This document shows positions 42,401 through 54,286 of a stretch of DNA of 64,000 nucleotides, piece by piece; the stretch's first letter is position 1, and each line of letters begins with the position of its first letter. The notes under the pieces are model-generated. The model ran no database searches and was not told the DNA's origin. It saw nothing but the letters and a program-made list of their open reading frames with translations. The stretch covers positions 1,922,001 to 1,986,000 of the forward strand of contig BSYQ01000002.1 in the NCBI GenBank assembly GCA_030272585.1. The letters are read 5' to 3'. Source of the DNA: Bryopsis sp. KO-2023 (taxonomy: Eukaryota; Chlorophyta; Ulvophyceae; Bryopsidales; Bryopsidaceae). The translations under genes and the position numbers were made by a program.

Positions 42401-43721
42401 TTTTCAGGACTCTCTAAACAAATATCGCACTCCTCTGAGCAAATGTATCGAGCACTTGATGGACTCAAGATCCACAAGCAGCCAGCCACGGCAGTGGTGG
42501 TGCTTCTAGGGTGGTAGTTGGTGCCAACCTCCCCCATGTCGCATCACCGATCTCTAGCACAAAACACATATTACACATCCAGAAAGATATTTTCCAAACA
42601 GCAAATAAATGTCACAATATAGAATAATACTGATAATGCGTGTTTTAATCGCATCACAGTAGTTCTGCTCCTTTCTTCACAAGGCATGACTGTATGGTGT
42701 GTCAGGCCATTGATCTTGCTCTTCCTGAGGAGATGGAGCTGTGTGTTCAAGTCTTCAAATCCTTTTATGAGACTACTACTAAGCATAGGAAGCTAACATG
42801 GATGTACACTCTTGGGAATTGCACTGTGAGAGGCAGCTTTGACAAGCAGACATTAGACATAGTGCTTAACACACTCCAGGCAGCTGTCTTATTGGCGTTC
42901 AACCAAGGTGAAAAAATTACTTTCTGCAAGCATATCATCTTTAGATCTCTTTCTTGGCTGTAATGGGGTTGACATGTTTATCCTACTCACTTTTCTCCCC
43001 ACTGCTTTCCACACCCAATTGTCAAATGGTGAACTTTCAATATCGTGTACCTCAGAGGGGTCTTTGATCATTTGTGGTTCCCTTCAGCTGAGATGCTCTC
43101 GTACAATGAAGTCAAGGAAAGATTGAACCTTCAGGATGACGATGTGATGCGCTCATTACATTCTCTATCCTGTGGCAAGTACAAGATTCTTCTCAAGGAC
43201 CCAGAGGGCAGGCTGATCAACAAGAATGATGTGTTCAGACTCAATGTGCAGTTCCAGGACAAAATGAGGCGCATCAAGGTCCCACTCCCACCAGTGGATG
43301 AGCGAAGGAAGGTGGTGGAAGATGTAGACAAGGATCGGAGGGGTGCCATTGATGCTGCTGTTGTCCGCACAATGAAATCAAGGAAGACTCTCCAGCATCA
43401 ACAGGTTCAAGTTTGCCGGACAAGAACACCATAGAGAGGAGCATTGTCGTGCAGAAATTATCTTTACCCAGAATCCCTGCATCCACTGATTCAACCGAAT
43501 GCATCAATTTCATTGTCAGTTCTATCTCTATTGGCATCTTGTCTTTTCAACCTCTCTGACGGGAATTTGATGTTCAGTTGGTGCTTGAGGTCAACCAGCA
43601 GCTGCAAAGGATGTTCAAGCCTGATATAAAACAGATCAAGCGACGAATTGATGATTTGATTGCAAGAGAGTACCTGGAGCGTGACAAGATCAATAGGAAT
43701 GTGTACAACTACTTGGCGTGA
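39422..43721 (+). CDS. CUL1: Cullin-1, SCF ubiquitin ligase scaffold
   Basis: Fifteen exons: 39422-39460, 39550-39635, 39711-39810, 39900-40018, 40134-40195, 40274-40475, 40632-40854, 40928-41077, 41172-41249, 41435-41575, 41691-41906, 42152-42292, 42706-42907, 43088-43404 and 43578-43721 (TGA). They give 739 residues; plant CUL1 is about 738-744. The start [19 protein letters not shown] matches the plant CUL1 opening. The Skp1-binding region has [17 protein letters not shown]. The cullin core has [18 protein letters not shown] and LTTGFWPTY. The C-terminus has the winged helix and the neddylation segment VVRTMKSRK with Lys683; most cullins have Ile where this has Thr681. CUL1 bridges Skp1/F-box proteins and Rbx1. 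Intron 3 (39811-39899) has a GC donor (AGG|GCAAGT), which gives the exact family alignment TYIRTR-VIRQFSD. Confidence 0.96.
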
Positions 43722-45540
43722 CACGGATTGCAATTGGGAGCACATCAACTTTTCTCATTGTGGGGAATTGTGTACATATTTGCTTGTGTTGACTGAACAA
43801 CGGAGAGTGTGTATCAGAACTGGGTTGGAGATCTTTGCTTCGAAATTGTGGTTTGGGAGATAGACCACCACAGGTGTCAGGAATCTTGATGTTTGGATAC
43901 TTTTATCAAAACAGCAGAAATGCAGATCTGTCGCCTAAGAAAATGCATACAGAAAAGAAAAAGAAAAAAAAGAATTGCTTCACCTTATGCCCATCCTCTA
44001 GATAACCGTCGATACCACGATTCTTGTGATTCCAACACCTGTCACCAAAACGAACACGGATGACGAACAAACAAACAAAGAACATCTAACTGTCACAAAA
44101 ACAAAAAATCAAACGTACATGATTACCGTATTTTCTCTTATTTTGTCGCACTCTCCAATAGTGACGCAGGGTGTGAGGGGGGGCGAAAGAACATAAGCCC
44201 CGTCGCCGATACCCAGTGTCACTATTGGAAAACGTCAAAAAAAATTGTTTTTTCGCCAATCGCAAACCTTCCCACTTCTTCGAATGTCAATCAAAACGAT
44301 CCCCTCGCCTGCACCACGACACGTCGCGAAACAAGTCCCCGCCTGTCGTCAGTCGTCAGTCGTCAAGCGGATACAAAATCATAACGGGTGATCAAGATGT
44401 TTGAAGTGAAATTGATTGATGATTACAGTAGATTTATCCGGCCTGTTCATTCTGCAGACTGATTTTCCTGATAAGAATTCTGGCAGCTCATAGGACAACT
44501 TAACTTAAGTAACTTAAGTAGTATAACAGTCTACTCTACAACCACTCTGCCCATTCCAGCCCTTCCTCAGGCTACTCCTCATTTCAGCATTTATTTGTTT
44601 CAAGATCCAGCATATCAAACCATTCATGGAAGTCACCCATTATTGGACTAGCGGACACATTTTTTGAATCATTTTTGTAGTCAGTATACTGTCAGTACGT
44701 ACTGTCGAGTGAGTTCTTTAAGACCGACAGACGCACTATCTACCGGTCTGGTGTGAATATCGAAGTGTTTTCAGAAACAGAGCCACACAGGCAAACGACC
44801 ACACAGGAACCCACACAGACACAAACACCCTCAGCACCCTTCACATGCTCTTCACACTTCCTATCGACCCTTAGCACTACGTCCTGGTCTGTTCACCCTG
44901 TCGACAAGTGCACGTTTGTGGCCGCCAAGCCATCCCCTATGTCCGACTACATTAACCCAAACTGCCCACTAAATGAGCGAACCTGAATGCCTTAGATCAG
45001 TTGCTGCGACAGTACTTGATAGCGACCTTGTTCCAATAGTGTCCTCCTTGAAAAAATACAAGCCCCGTCTCTAATAGTGACCCACTCTCCAATTGTGTTC
45101 CTCCCCCTGGAGGTACGTACATTGAAAAAATAGTGATTGGTAGGCTTCCCTCAGAGAAGCTACGGAAAAATGGGTCCAGTGTTCGATTTGTACTCTCCCA
45201 CAGACCCAGACACAGTCACCTTCCAGAACCTGGAGTAACGGCTGGTAATTAATTCAGTTTTAGCGTCGGAGTGACGGGGGTCGGAGTTGTGGAGTTCACG
45301 GAGTTGTGGGAGTTGCTGAACAAACGAACAAACAATTAGGGATTAATTATCATTAACAGACGCTTCCCATCGCCCCGCGTTGACTCACCCGTCAGCGGTC
45401 GACTCCGCGCTCACATGTACGAGGTAAAAGACCAACATTCTTAACGCACGTTCAATTGCGGTCAGAGCGCTCTGAGTGGAGCGGTTGGTTTGAAGCGAAA
45501 GGACGAAAGGCCGACGACCAAATTCCCTGTATCTCAAGAC
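43722..45540. other. Intergenic between CUL1 and GT2 gene
   Basis: No gene was found. It contains a 74-bp unit ending in perfect 11-bp inverted repeats (44155-44228), a diverged relative at about 45033-45081, and AT-rich stretches. The right side (about 45200-45540) is GC-richer and probably holds the GT2 promoter. Confidence 0.55.
44155..44228. repeat. 74-bp unit bounded by 11-bp inverted repeats
   Basis: CCAATAGTGAC (44155-44165) is the exact reverse complement of GTCACTATTGG (44218-44228). The interior includes AAGCCCCGTC. A diverged relative at 45033-45081 has CCAATAGTG, the same AAGCCCCGTC core and CTAATAGTGAC. This suggests a dispersed repeat or small transposon remnant. Confidence 0.7.
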
Positions 45541-48500
45541 ATGGAGGACAAAGCACCGAGGACAGACGTTAACGCGACCGAGTCGGGGGAGTTCCCCACG
45601 GAGTTTGACAACGAGCTTTATACTGCCTCTACTGAGATAGCCGGAGATGAGGGCGAGACAAGCGAGCTGAAAGGTTTGGGATATGCACTTGAGTGAATTT
45701 TCTTGCGAAAGGTTTTCTCAGCTCCCTTCTGGGAAAATGGAACATAGTATTACTGTGAAGGTGTGATTGTGTCTGTGAAACTCTATCCCTAAAGCCTGTT
45801 GCATGGAGGTCTAAACGTGTAGATAACACCAGTTTTGTCTTTTCAGCTTTGAGGTCTTCAGCAACAAGTGAATGGGATCTATCCCGAGGCCCTGTATTGA
45901 ATGGAAGAGAGTCAGAGAATGAGTCACCTAGTATCACAGATGTTGACATGGGAGGGGAAAGCTCCAGGGAGAATCACCATCAAACAGTGGTTTCCAACGA
46001 GATGTTCAGTGGAACTGTGTCAAAATATTTATGCTCACAAGATGAAGAGCAATGTGGGAAGAGCACAAGTGGTTTCAGGGAAGTCGTTATCAATCCTTTG
46101 GCAAGAACTCTGACTCCACTCTCAACAGGATTTTCAATGTTGGCATCATCTCTTGGAGCCAAACGATCATTGAAACCACCAGGGTCTAATGTATGTAATG
46201 CCACATGGAGAACAATCCTGGACTCGCAAAGCACCATTGGTTTAACAAAAAATGGGAGAAAGACTTTGGAGCTCACTGACCGTAAGCGCCTCTCAAAGGA
46301 ATATTTTCTAGGTCGGGAGAATCGGTTTTCACCATATTTGATCACTTTTTCATGATCAAATAAAGTGGATGCACTGCAGATGGAACACCTGTTGGAGCGT
46401 TGGATAGACAAGATATGAAGGGTGATGAGGCAGAGAGGGTCAAGGAGTTGGTTGCATCATATGGCATCCAGCTTTGTGACCATATCAGAACACTGAGCAA
46501 CCAGTCCCCAAATCATAAGGATGAGAGCAGGAGTTTGGGGCGCATAGCAGCTAAGCTCAGGATATTCTTGGATGAGATTAAAACGTGCAATGCTGCAGAG
46601 TTCTCCAGCAGATCACTTGATGGTTTAGGTAGTGTACTCTAGTACCAACATCATCCACTCAATTAGAGGCTTGATTTTTATGATTCTTTACTGATAAGTG
46701 AATGAATATGCAAACTTTGTGGCTGTTTTGTGAAGTGGAGTTATACAATTCAATTGTCCATGTGCTCTGGAATGAAGATACTATTTACACTAATGGTGAT
46801 GTTGCATGTTGAGGAGTTCCACTTTGGAGAAATCTAGACAAATAAATAAATGTATATTTTTTTATACTTATCAATAGATGAGTGTTGCTTTTGTTGTTAA
46901 ACGCAGCCTCCCTCCAGTATGCCCTAGAGATGATGCATGAAATGCTAAGCACCCTTTCCTCCATGGGTAGCCTCCATGCAATTCTCGTGTCGGAGCAGAT
47001 AAACGCAAGAACCCAGACTATCAGAGGCATTCTACGTCAGGCACTTATTGCCCTAAATGTCAAAGACCTGCCAGTACGTGCTCTGTAAGGTTTTGACATC
47101 ATCGACTTCCAACCTTCTTGGCTGTTGGCAATGGTTTGGCCTGGTGTGATCAGGTGCATCAGGACACAGCAGATCTCATTCGATTTGTGTACAAGCAAGT
47201 CAATGGAGTGTATGCGGGTGGTGATCAGAAAATGCTGAAAATTGCATCAGAATTTAGAAGAAGGACCTTATGGATGAAAAGAAATGATGCTGAAGTCACA
47301 GATATCAGGCACACAGTCAGGATACTCATTGAAAGTCTTGAGAAGCGAGGCATAGTGTGGTGTGGCAAAGATAAACATGCTCAAATTAAACAAGATATCG
47401 AGGATTGCAGAAAAGAAATTGCAACCCAGCAAGTTGCTGGCAGCGAGCAAACCCTATTTCTTTTTGAACAGGTAATAGTTTTTGATGATGAGCGTTTGCA
47501 TGGAGATAAGAGTTTAAGCTCCACAAACATTTCTAGTGATTGTATATATTGATTAGTTCGGATATATAATTGATTGTATATCTATGTGACGTGTTGCTCA
47601 CGTGCAGGTACTATCTGTGCTGGAGACACTTCTTGAGGAACGAATGGAATTTGGAGGACTGGTTTGTGACGACAAGCTGTCCTTGACCGACAAGAGACGA
47701 AGAAGAATTGTCGTCCCAGTTATTGCTTTTCTTTGCCTCTTCACATGTGTTTTGGTCATGGTGCTTTGGGGCGCTAGGATTGTTGTTGCAACCTTGAAGG
47801 ATGGGAATTGGTTGAGGTGTGTTCTCTCTCAGCGTTGCATGAAATGGTACAAATGTGGAGGTACACTTCTTCAGATATCTCGGATATGTGAGTTTAATAA
47901 TTCCAGAACTTCGTGACAGACACGAAGCTTGTTTTGGCACGTAGGCTCGTTCATGTGGCCTCGTTTCCTGTGGTTTTAGTCTTGATGATGTTTGGAGTAT
48001 TATTCCTCTTCAACTCTATATTTTTTGCTCTGGGACCGGTGGCTCACATGGAAGAAAATTCATATTACTACAGCAGCAAGCCGGTACACCTGCAAAGTAT
48101 CCCAAGATTACCCAAGGTGTTGAACTTCAGCTGCTCACAGGATTGAATTTTACAGCAGGAGGAACCGTATGTGACCCCTTGGAAACATCAGTTTCAAGTA
48201 TATTTTTCCCTTGTGATGTGCAGGTGACCTTGCAAATGCCTGTATATAAAGAGGACCTCGACTTCGTCATAAAACCAACACTACAGTCATTGAAGGCGGC
48301 AGCAGAAAAGTATCGTCAAAGTGGGGGAAGCTACAACATCTTTGTGAACGATGATGGTCTCCAACTAGTCACAGATGGTGAGCGAGAAGCTAGAGAACGC
48401 TGCTATGATGCCATGGGTGTGGCCTATGTGGCCAGACCTGGACACGGGAAAGATGGATTTGTTCGAAGAGGAAGATTTAAGAAAGCAAGCAATATGAACT

Positions 48501-50234
48501 TCTGTCTGGATATCAGTGAAAGAGTGAGTTGAATCCCTCTTGACCAGTGTCAGCGCACATTAATTTCAAGCATGATGGCATTACAGGGGGAGTCCAGAGA
48601 ATGGGGGTACATTTGTTGTCAAATTGCACTGGATCCAGATCAGTGCCACACAAATCTCCCGCTTTGCCCTTTTCTTTTCTCATAAGATATTCTGTTCCTA
48701 TCTAGGTACGTAAACTCATGGAACAGGAAAGCTATGGTCCAAAGGAGGCCCTGGGTTTGATCAAAAATGATGATCAAACGTTTCTGGGTGGAGGAGACGT
48801 TTCTATGGGTGATTTCGTCCTCTTGATTGATTCTGACACTCGTGTACCAGAGGATTGTATATTGCCAACTGTTTTGGAGCTTCTTGCATCTCCCAAGGTT
48901 GGACAATTGGTGACCTCCACAGACACGGTGGTTGTGTGTATTTGTGATTGATCTTTCACGGTGATCTCAGTGGCTCCTTCTGCTGGACTCTTCGTTCTCA
49001 AGGTGGCTTTCACCCAGCATATGACAACGCCTCTGCAAGTGGTTCACGATTACTGGGAAGATGCAATTGCCCATTTTACTACATCCATCTACACAATTGC
49101 TGTGAGGATTGCTTCCAGCGCCGGGGATGTCCCTCCACTCGTTGGCCACAATGCGTTTCTTAGGTGGAGCGCCATCAAAGAGGTGGCCTTCAAAGATCCG
49201 ACTGATTGTGGGAAAAGGAAATATTGGTCAGAGAGTCACGTCTCTGAGGACTTTGATTTGGCTCTCAGGTTCCAGGTAAAGGAAAACGGGCTCCGTGGCT
49301 CTATACGTTTGAACTGTCGGAGGAGTGATTGTGGGTGTGTGTAGGTGCACGGATACTATGGACGATATGTCACCTACACAGGATATGGATTTCAAGAGGG
49401 TGTGTCATTGACAGTTCATGATGAGATTATTCGATTTCGGAAATATGCATATGGTGCATCAGAGTTGGTATTCAATCCAATGCTGCACTGGTGTGTGAAA
49501 GGACCATTTGCTAGCATGTATCTTCAGTACATGTTCTCTGGAACGCCATGGCCATCCAAGATTCAGCTCACTGCATATTTAGGTATGTATGCATAGAGCA
49601 CTGTATTCAGTTGTCTGTGTGGCACATCCTCAAAAGCGAGCTTTCGTCTTAGCAATATCTTCGTTGCCCTGCAGGAAGTTACTTTGCAATATCCATGGCA
49701 TGGATATCTGCTGTCGCAAACCTCTTTCTCTTTGCATATTCATCTTATTGGCGAAGTGAAGTAATCAAGTCTATTGATATCATCTACACAATTATATTCA
49801 TATTCGGAATCGTTGGGCCAACTGGAGTTGCGATTTTGCGTTACCGACTGAACCTGAATTCTTTTCTCAAGGCCTTGCTGTTGGAGTTTCGACATGTGAT
49901 AGTGTTCACCATTTTCTTCAATGGCCTTTCCTATCACATTTGGACAGCCATTATGTGTCATTTGTGTGGGATCAATGTGAACTTTGGTATCACATCTAAA
50001 GAGATCCGGAAAACAAATTTTTTCAAGGAGATAGCATACACTGTGACTGTTTACAAAGACTGCTATCTCTTGATGGTGTTCTTCAGTGGAATGATTGCAG
50101 CTTTCTACTTTTTTGTCCCCGATAATTTCAAAATCAGGGACATGAGAGCAATTGTGCCACTCCTTGTTGTTATTGTAGGGCATATTATCACTCCTGTATT
50201 TCTCAATCCTGTTCTGATGAGGGTGAAATTTTGA
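45541..50234 (+). CDS. Membrane glycosyltransferase, family GT2 (fungal-like), with helical-bundle N-terminus
   Basis: Twelve exons: 45541-45673, 45847-46281 (donor tentative), 46380-46628, 46907-47073, 47154-47471, 47608-47860, 47920-48116, 48224-48523, 48706-48927, 49003-49275, 49345-49582 and 49675-50234. They total about 1114 residues. Residues 1-190 are polar. About 200-440 form a helical region resembling the four-helix bundle of MLKL and plant MCA proteins (LRIFLDEIKTCNAAEFSS, LVSEQINARTQTIRGIL, LRQALIAL). Two membrane helices follow (about 470-495 and 530-557). The GT2 core begins VTLQMPVYKEDLDFVIKP, with FVNDDG, then DSD in LLIDSDTRVPEDC, GHNAFLRW and HVSEDFDLALR. About five membrane helices close the protein. 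GT2 enzymes add sugars processively, making chitin, cellulose or related chains; product unknown here. The core matches a fungal GT2 group as I recall it. Confidence 0.85.
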
Positions 50235-51025
50235 TTGGTTTGAGTATGGTTTCGTGAGAGATGGGATGTGTTCTGGCTTTCTTCCCAACTTGTGGAGCCC
50301 TGTAACCACCACTTGGCTGAGTATTGCAATTGACTCCTTCGAAATGTGTAGTAGCGATAGGGAATAGAACGTAACATAAAATGTAGTGCATTAACTGATT
50401 TCTGCTCCCGAACAACTGACATCTGTCAAAAGCGTTACAGTATTGTGTTACTTTTTTTTGAACGAAACAGGATATGAAACTGAACATGCCCATGAGACTG
50501 TCTGGCCATCCAGAGCAAGCATTCCAACCCTTGTGTTGTCGGGCCCAATTTTTATTTTACAGTTGAGATGGTTCTGGTCAGACGTGTGAGCGGTCAGGAA
50601 TGTTTCTGTTGAAATGAAGGGTGATTCACTTTTCTGTCAGGCTGACTGGGTTGGGTATAAGATTGATGTGGCGGTGGAAACAGTGATTTTTTACTATTTT
50701 TTAAGTTGGCATTTTTTTATCAAGAGTTTTGGGACCAGATTGGTTCAACTTCGAAGAAGCACAGTTCAACACTTGTCAAAAAAAGGAGTCAAAAGTTGAG
50801 CAGAGCCTTTGCAATGAGGTGGAGGTCGAAAAACAGGTGAGGTGGTGCCCATCAGAAGGAAAACCACAAGAAAAGCATCCAACATCACAGAGCACTTGAC
50901 TACCTTGAAGGCTACACAGTTCCAACTCCCAGTCCACAATAATACAAGCAAAAAGACAAAAAGTATCCAACCACAGTCCACAATATGTCTCAAAATTCCT
51001 ATGAAAGTACCACACCATGGTACTT
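50235..51025. other. Intergenic between convergent GT2 and SPD1-like genes
   Basis: Shared 3' flank of two converging genes. No exon was recognised. A near-palindrome GTACCACACCATGGTAC lies at about 51007-51023. Confidence 0.5.
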
Positions 51026-53874
51026 TCATGCTAAATTGTTTTTTGCGAGAGTGCCCAATTGGCACGACGTGATCTGCACCAATCTGACAGCTTCACGATT
51101 GACCTGGCTTTCAAGTATTTCAGGGTATTGCCCCACCACAACTGATAAAATATCTTTATAAGCTTTGAACGCATCTTGAAGGGGACCCGCAACAATGTTC
51201 ATAGAAGGCTGCGGGCTTGTGCCTATCAACCTAGGGCTTCCCAACAGCTTAGTCAAGAACTTACTCATGATCAAAAACAGCTGTTCCTGGACAGATGCCA
51301 CCTTGGCTTCACTCTGTTGTGGCAGTTTCTGCTTGACCACGTTCAGGAAAGAGCTCTTCAACGCTGCATATGGAACTGAACCCACTTGCCCCAAGATGAT
51401 TGCTTCATTGGGGACAGGTGCCTCTCTTCCGCTTAGCTTGGACAAAATGCCCTCAGCTCTGAGTCGGCGCCCTTCCTCTTCAATCTGACTCAATACCTTT
51501 GAAGCTGACATCTGTGATCCACTGGGTGAAACCTCTGTGCCACATGCATCCCCCGATCGGAGCTCAGCTAAAGCAAAACAAAATAAATCGATAAAAAAAC
51601 CTGGTCTGTCGGGAAATCGTCAGTTTCGCAAGTTGCAAGCTTCATGTTTCATGCTAGTATACGCCCCCAGACTGAAAATGAGCGTTATTTGTCATGCCTC
51701 GAAGCCAAGATCAAGATCACAACAAATATCTTGAATCTGTCACCACTCACAGTCTGTCGAAAATGCCTGAGGGGTCTCAGGACTATATATCATGGTGGAT
51801 TTTGATATTCTTCCACTTTCAGGGTCCCTCTGTAGGACCTGTTCACAAAAAACGATATTGCTGCGGTCAAGACCTTTGACAACCACTGAAAATAAAAACA
51901 AGATGTACCATGAGTATCTAGAGCTGGGTTTGATGATTCATACCTGAACTTGTGTGCTTTGTCCTGCCAAAAAATTATCCACTGATTTCTCAGTGGTATG
52001 CACAATCCATCTGTTTCGACTTCCTATCTCCACAATGTATCGGAAAGGTGCCGGTCTACGTCTCTCCAAGATCTTGCACCAAAACAAGCCATGCATTCAT
52101 TATTAAGAATGACTATGAATTGATTACTTTTGTCAATCGTCAGTTGAGCATAACTTGAAAACTGTGGTGTTGACACCAGAAAGGAGCACTCACTGTCTTT
52201 TTCATCAGTTTTCCACCAGAATTGGCTGCTCTCTGTTTTGCTGCCTTATCACTGATGATAACCGTCCCAATGCCCCCGACAACCCCTGAAAGAGGAGAGT
52301 TGTGCATGAGGTTTTCCAATGTCTGACCATGGGCAGTAGCTATTACTTGCACCCCCATCTGTGCCACGGACAAACATGCTTGTGATTCCTGGTGCCTCCC
52401 GATCTCATCAACGATGATTACTTCTGCCCAGTGATTTTGCACAGCTTCGATCTGGAGAACAGAAATGGGACAACACATGTTCAATATTCTACCACCAGAT
52501 ATTCTTGGTTTCTTTCCTGATAGACGAGGCTCTTCCAGAGTGTACCATCACACGGTGTTGAAGCTCTCTTTTTGGCACATGCAACCTTCTGGCTCTGCCG
52601 ATAATGGGGTGGGGAATGTTTCCATCACCAGCAATTTCGTTTGATGTATCTACGATCAATACTCTTCGGCCCATCTCAGTACTTAACACTCTGGCTACAT
52701 CTCGGATCACTGATGTTTTACCAACGCCAGGAGCCCCAAGGAACAGAACTGACTTCATATCTGGCCACAGTCCACAATCACTGTGAAATCATGGCTTGAA
52801 CAAGAATACTTTTTTCGACAAAAATCAATGAGACTGGCACCTGGGATAATTTCCCTCAAAAGATCAGTTGGGCCGACAATGGGTTTTCCAATCCTCATGG
52901 TGAGCCCGACTATGGCACCCTCCTTGTTGTTGTGGGAGCTTACACGATGAAGTGTTCCTTCTATCCCAGCCCGCTTATCCGAGCCAAACTTCCCCACGTT
53001 CGATATAACATGTGTTATATCTTCAGTGGTGATCTGTATTGAATATGCAAATCAGTGAGTGAAACCACACCTGCCTTGACTATATTACTACTTTTCTGCA
53101 ATTTGTTTGGCATATGGAAGTCACCTGTTCCACTTGAAGGGTTTCATAGTGATCAGTGAAGTGTGCCTCTGGTGTCCGGCCAACATCCATCACAACCTAG
53201 GTCAGAATGGAGTAAAATCAATCTAGAATCAGATATTGGGCTGCATTTGCTCCAGCAGAATCTCACTCATTCCCACCTGAACCAAATCGTCTAGATTTTT
53301 GTGGTTCATCAGTTGCCCACCGATGTGTGATGGCAGCTTCTGCTCATGAAACAAACCCAGGAAAAAATCTGAATCAAGGAACTGGTTTCGATGAATGCGA
53401 CTCGAGTTTTTAGTGTTTAGGGTTTCGGGTTGAGGTTTCACAATGCAAGATTTCACCTGCAAGAGTTTCCCCACATCAGACCATGTTGACTTTGCCGACG
53501 GAGTATTTGATCGCACTTCAATGGAGGTGCTGATTGGCTTTGTTGTCGATACATGTGTGGTGGTGGTCTGCGCTGGCCACCAGGCCAACACCCCCTGTGA
53601 AATCCATTCATTGGTGCTTCGCATTCATGTAATATTCTTTGTGGACGAACTGACTCAACTATAACATAAGCTCCACTCACCTCAACAATATTGAATCTTG
53701 AGGCAAACCTGTCACATGGATTTGGAATCAGGAATGCCCAACAGAATGAAACCCAGGAGCCCTGAGAACCAAGTTTGTTTGGCAATTGACCTACCTTGAC
53801 CTCGGTACTCCAAGATCGAAACAGGCGCCGAAGCCTTTTGAAAGTACCTTGACTCTGTTCGCGAGACACGCCAT
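51026..53874 (-). CDS. Ycf45/SPD1-like P-loop ATPase (SpoIIIAA-related), probably plastid-targeted
   Basis: Minus-strand exons that join in phase: 53874-53795, 53708-53681, 53594-53277, 53196-53125, 53033-52841, 52760-52546, 52451-52194 and 52072-51944. The start [19 protein letters not shown] looks like a transit peptide. The core is [39 protein letters not shown], Walker [43 protein letters not shown] and Walker B VIIVDEIG. It continues [13 protein letters not shown] and [13 protein letters not shown]. This is the order in algal-plastid Ycf45 and Arabidopsis SPD1, needed for seedling plastid development. The 3' end is ambiguous. Reading on in phase 0 stops at 51790. A one-base shift instead gives [18 protein letters not shown], which joins in phase to an exon ending at 51026 and adds a helical extension of over 150 residues. 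Confidence 0.85.
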
Positions 53875-54286
53875 CTTTGAAACGGGATACAACACAGGAC
53901 AACTAGAAGTCAATAGATTGCAGTCAAAGTGTCAACTGGGCTTACATAGCCCGCCAATCCAATTATCAACAACAATAATGAACAACATTAGTCTCATCGA
54001 ATCAATTAACTAACTACAACACTCGCCAGTGTCAATGTTCCCACCCTTCAGTTACTCCACTATCCCGACCAACGAGAAAGGCTGCGCACGCCAGTGCGAC
54101 AGTCCGAACAAGCACAGGTATCAACACTCCCCCCCAGGGAAGTTGCTGACCTCAGTAACACAAAAAAAAACCCAAGAGTTCATAGACACAGGAAATCGGC
54201 CCACAGTGGGTGGCGAACACCAAGTAAATCAACCAAAAGGAAAAGCTTTCTGACGTCCCATACCGCCACCTCTCCTACAGGAAAAC
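53875..54286. other. Short intergenic stretch upstream of SPD1-like gene
   Basis: It holds the promoter and leader of the SPD1-like gene on the left and the decayed 3' tail of the retroelement on the right. No reverse transcriptase or integrase motif was found. Confidence 0.5.

Noticed and set aside
53887-53902. Start of the SPD1-like gene upstream of 53874
   Set aside because: The frame there has no ATG; the ATG at 53874 gives a transit-like leader and exon phases that agree.
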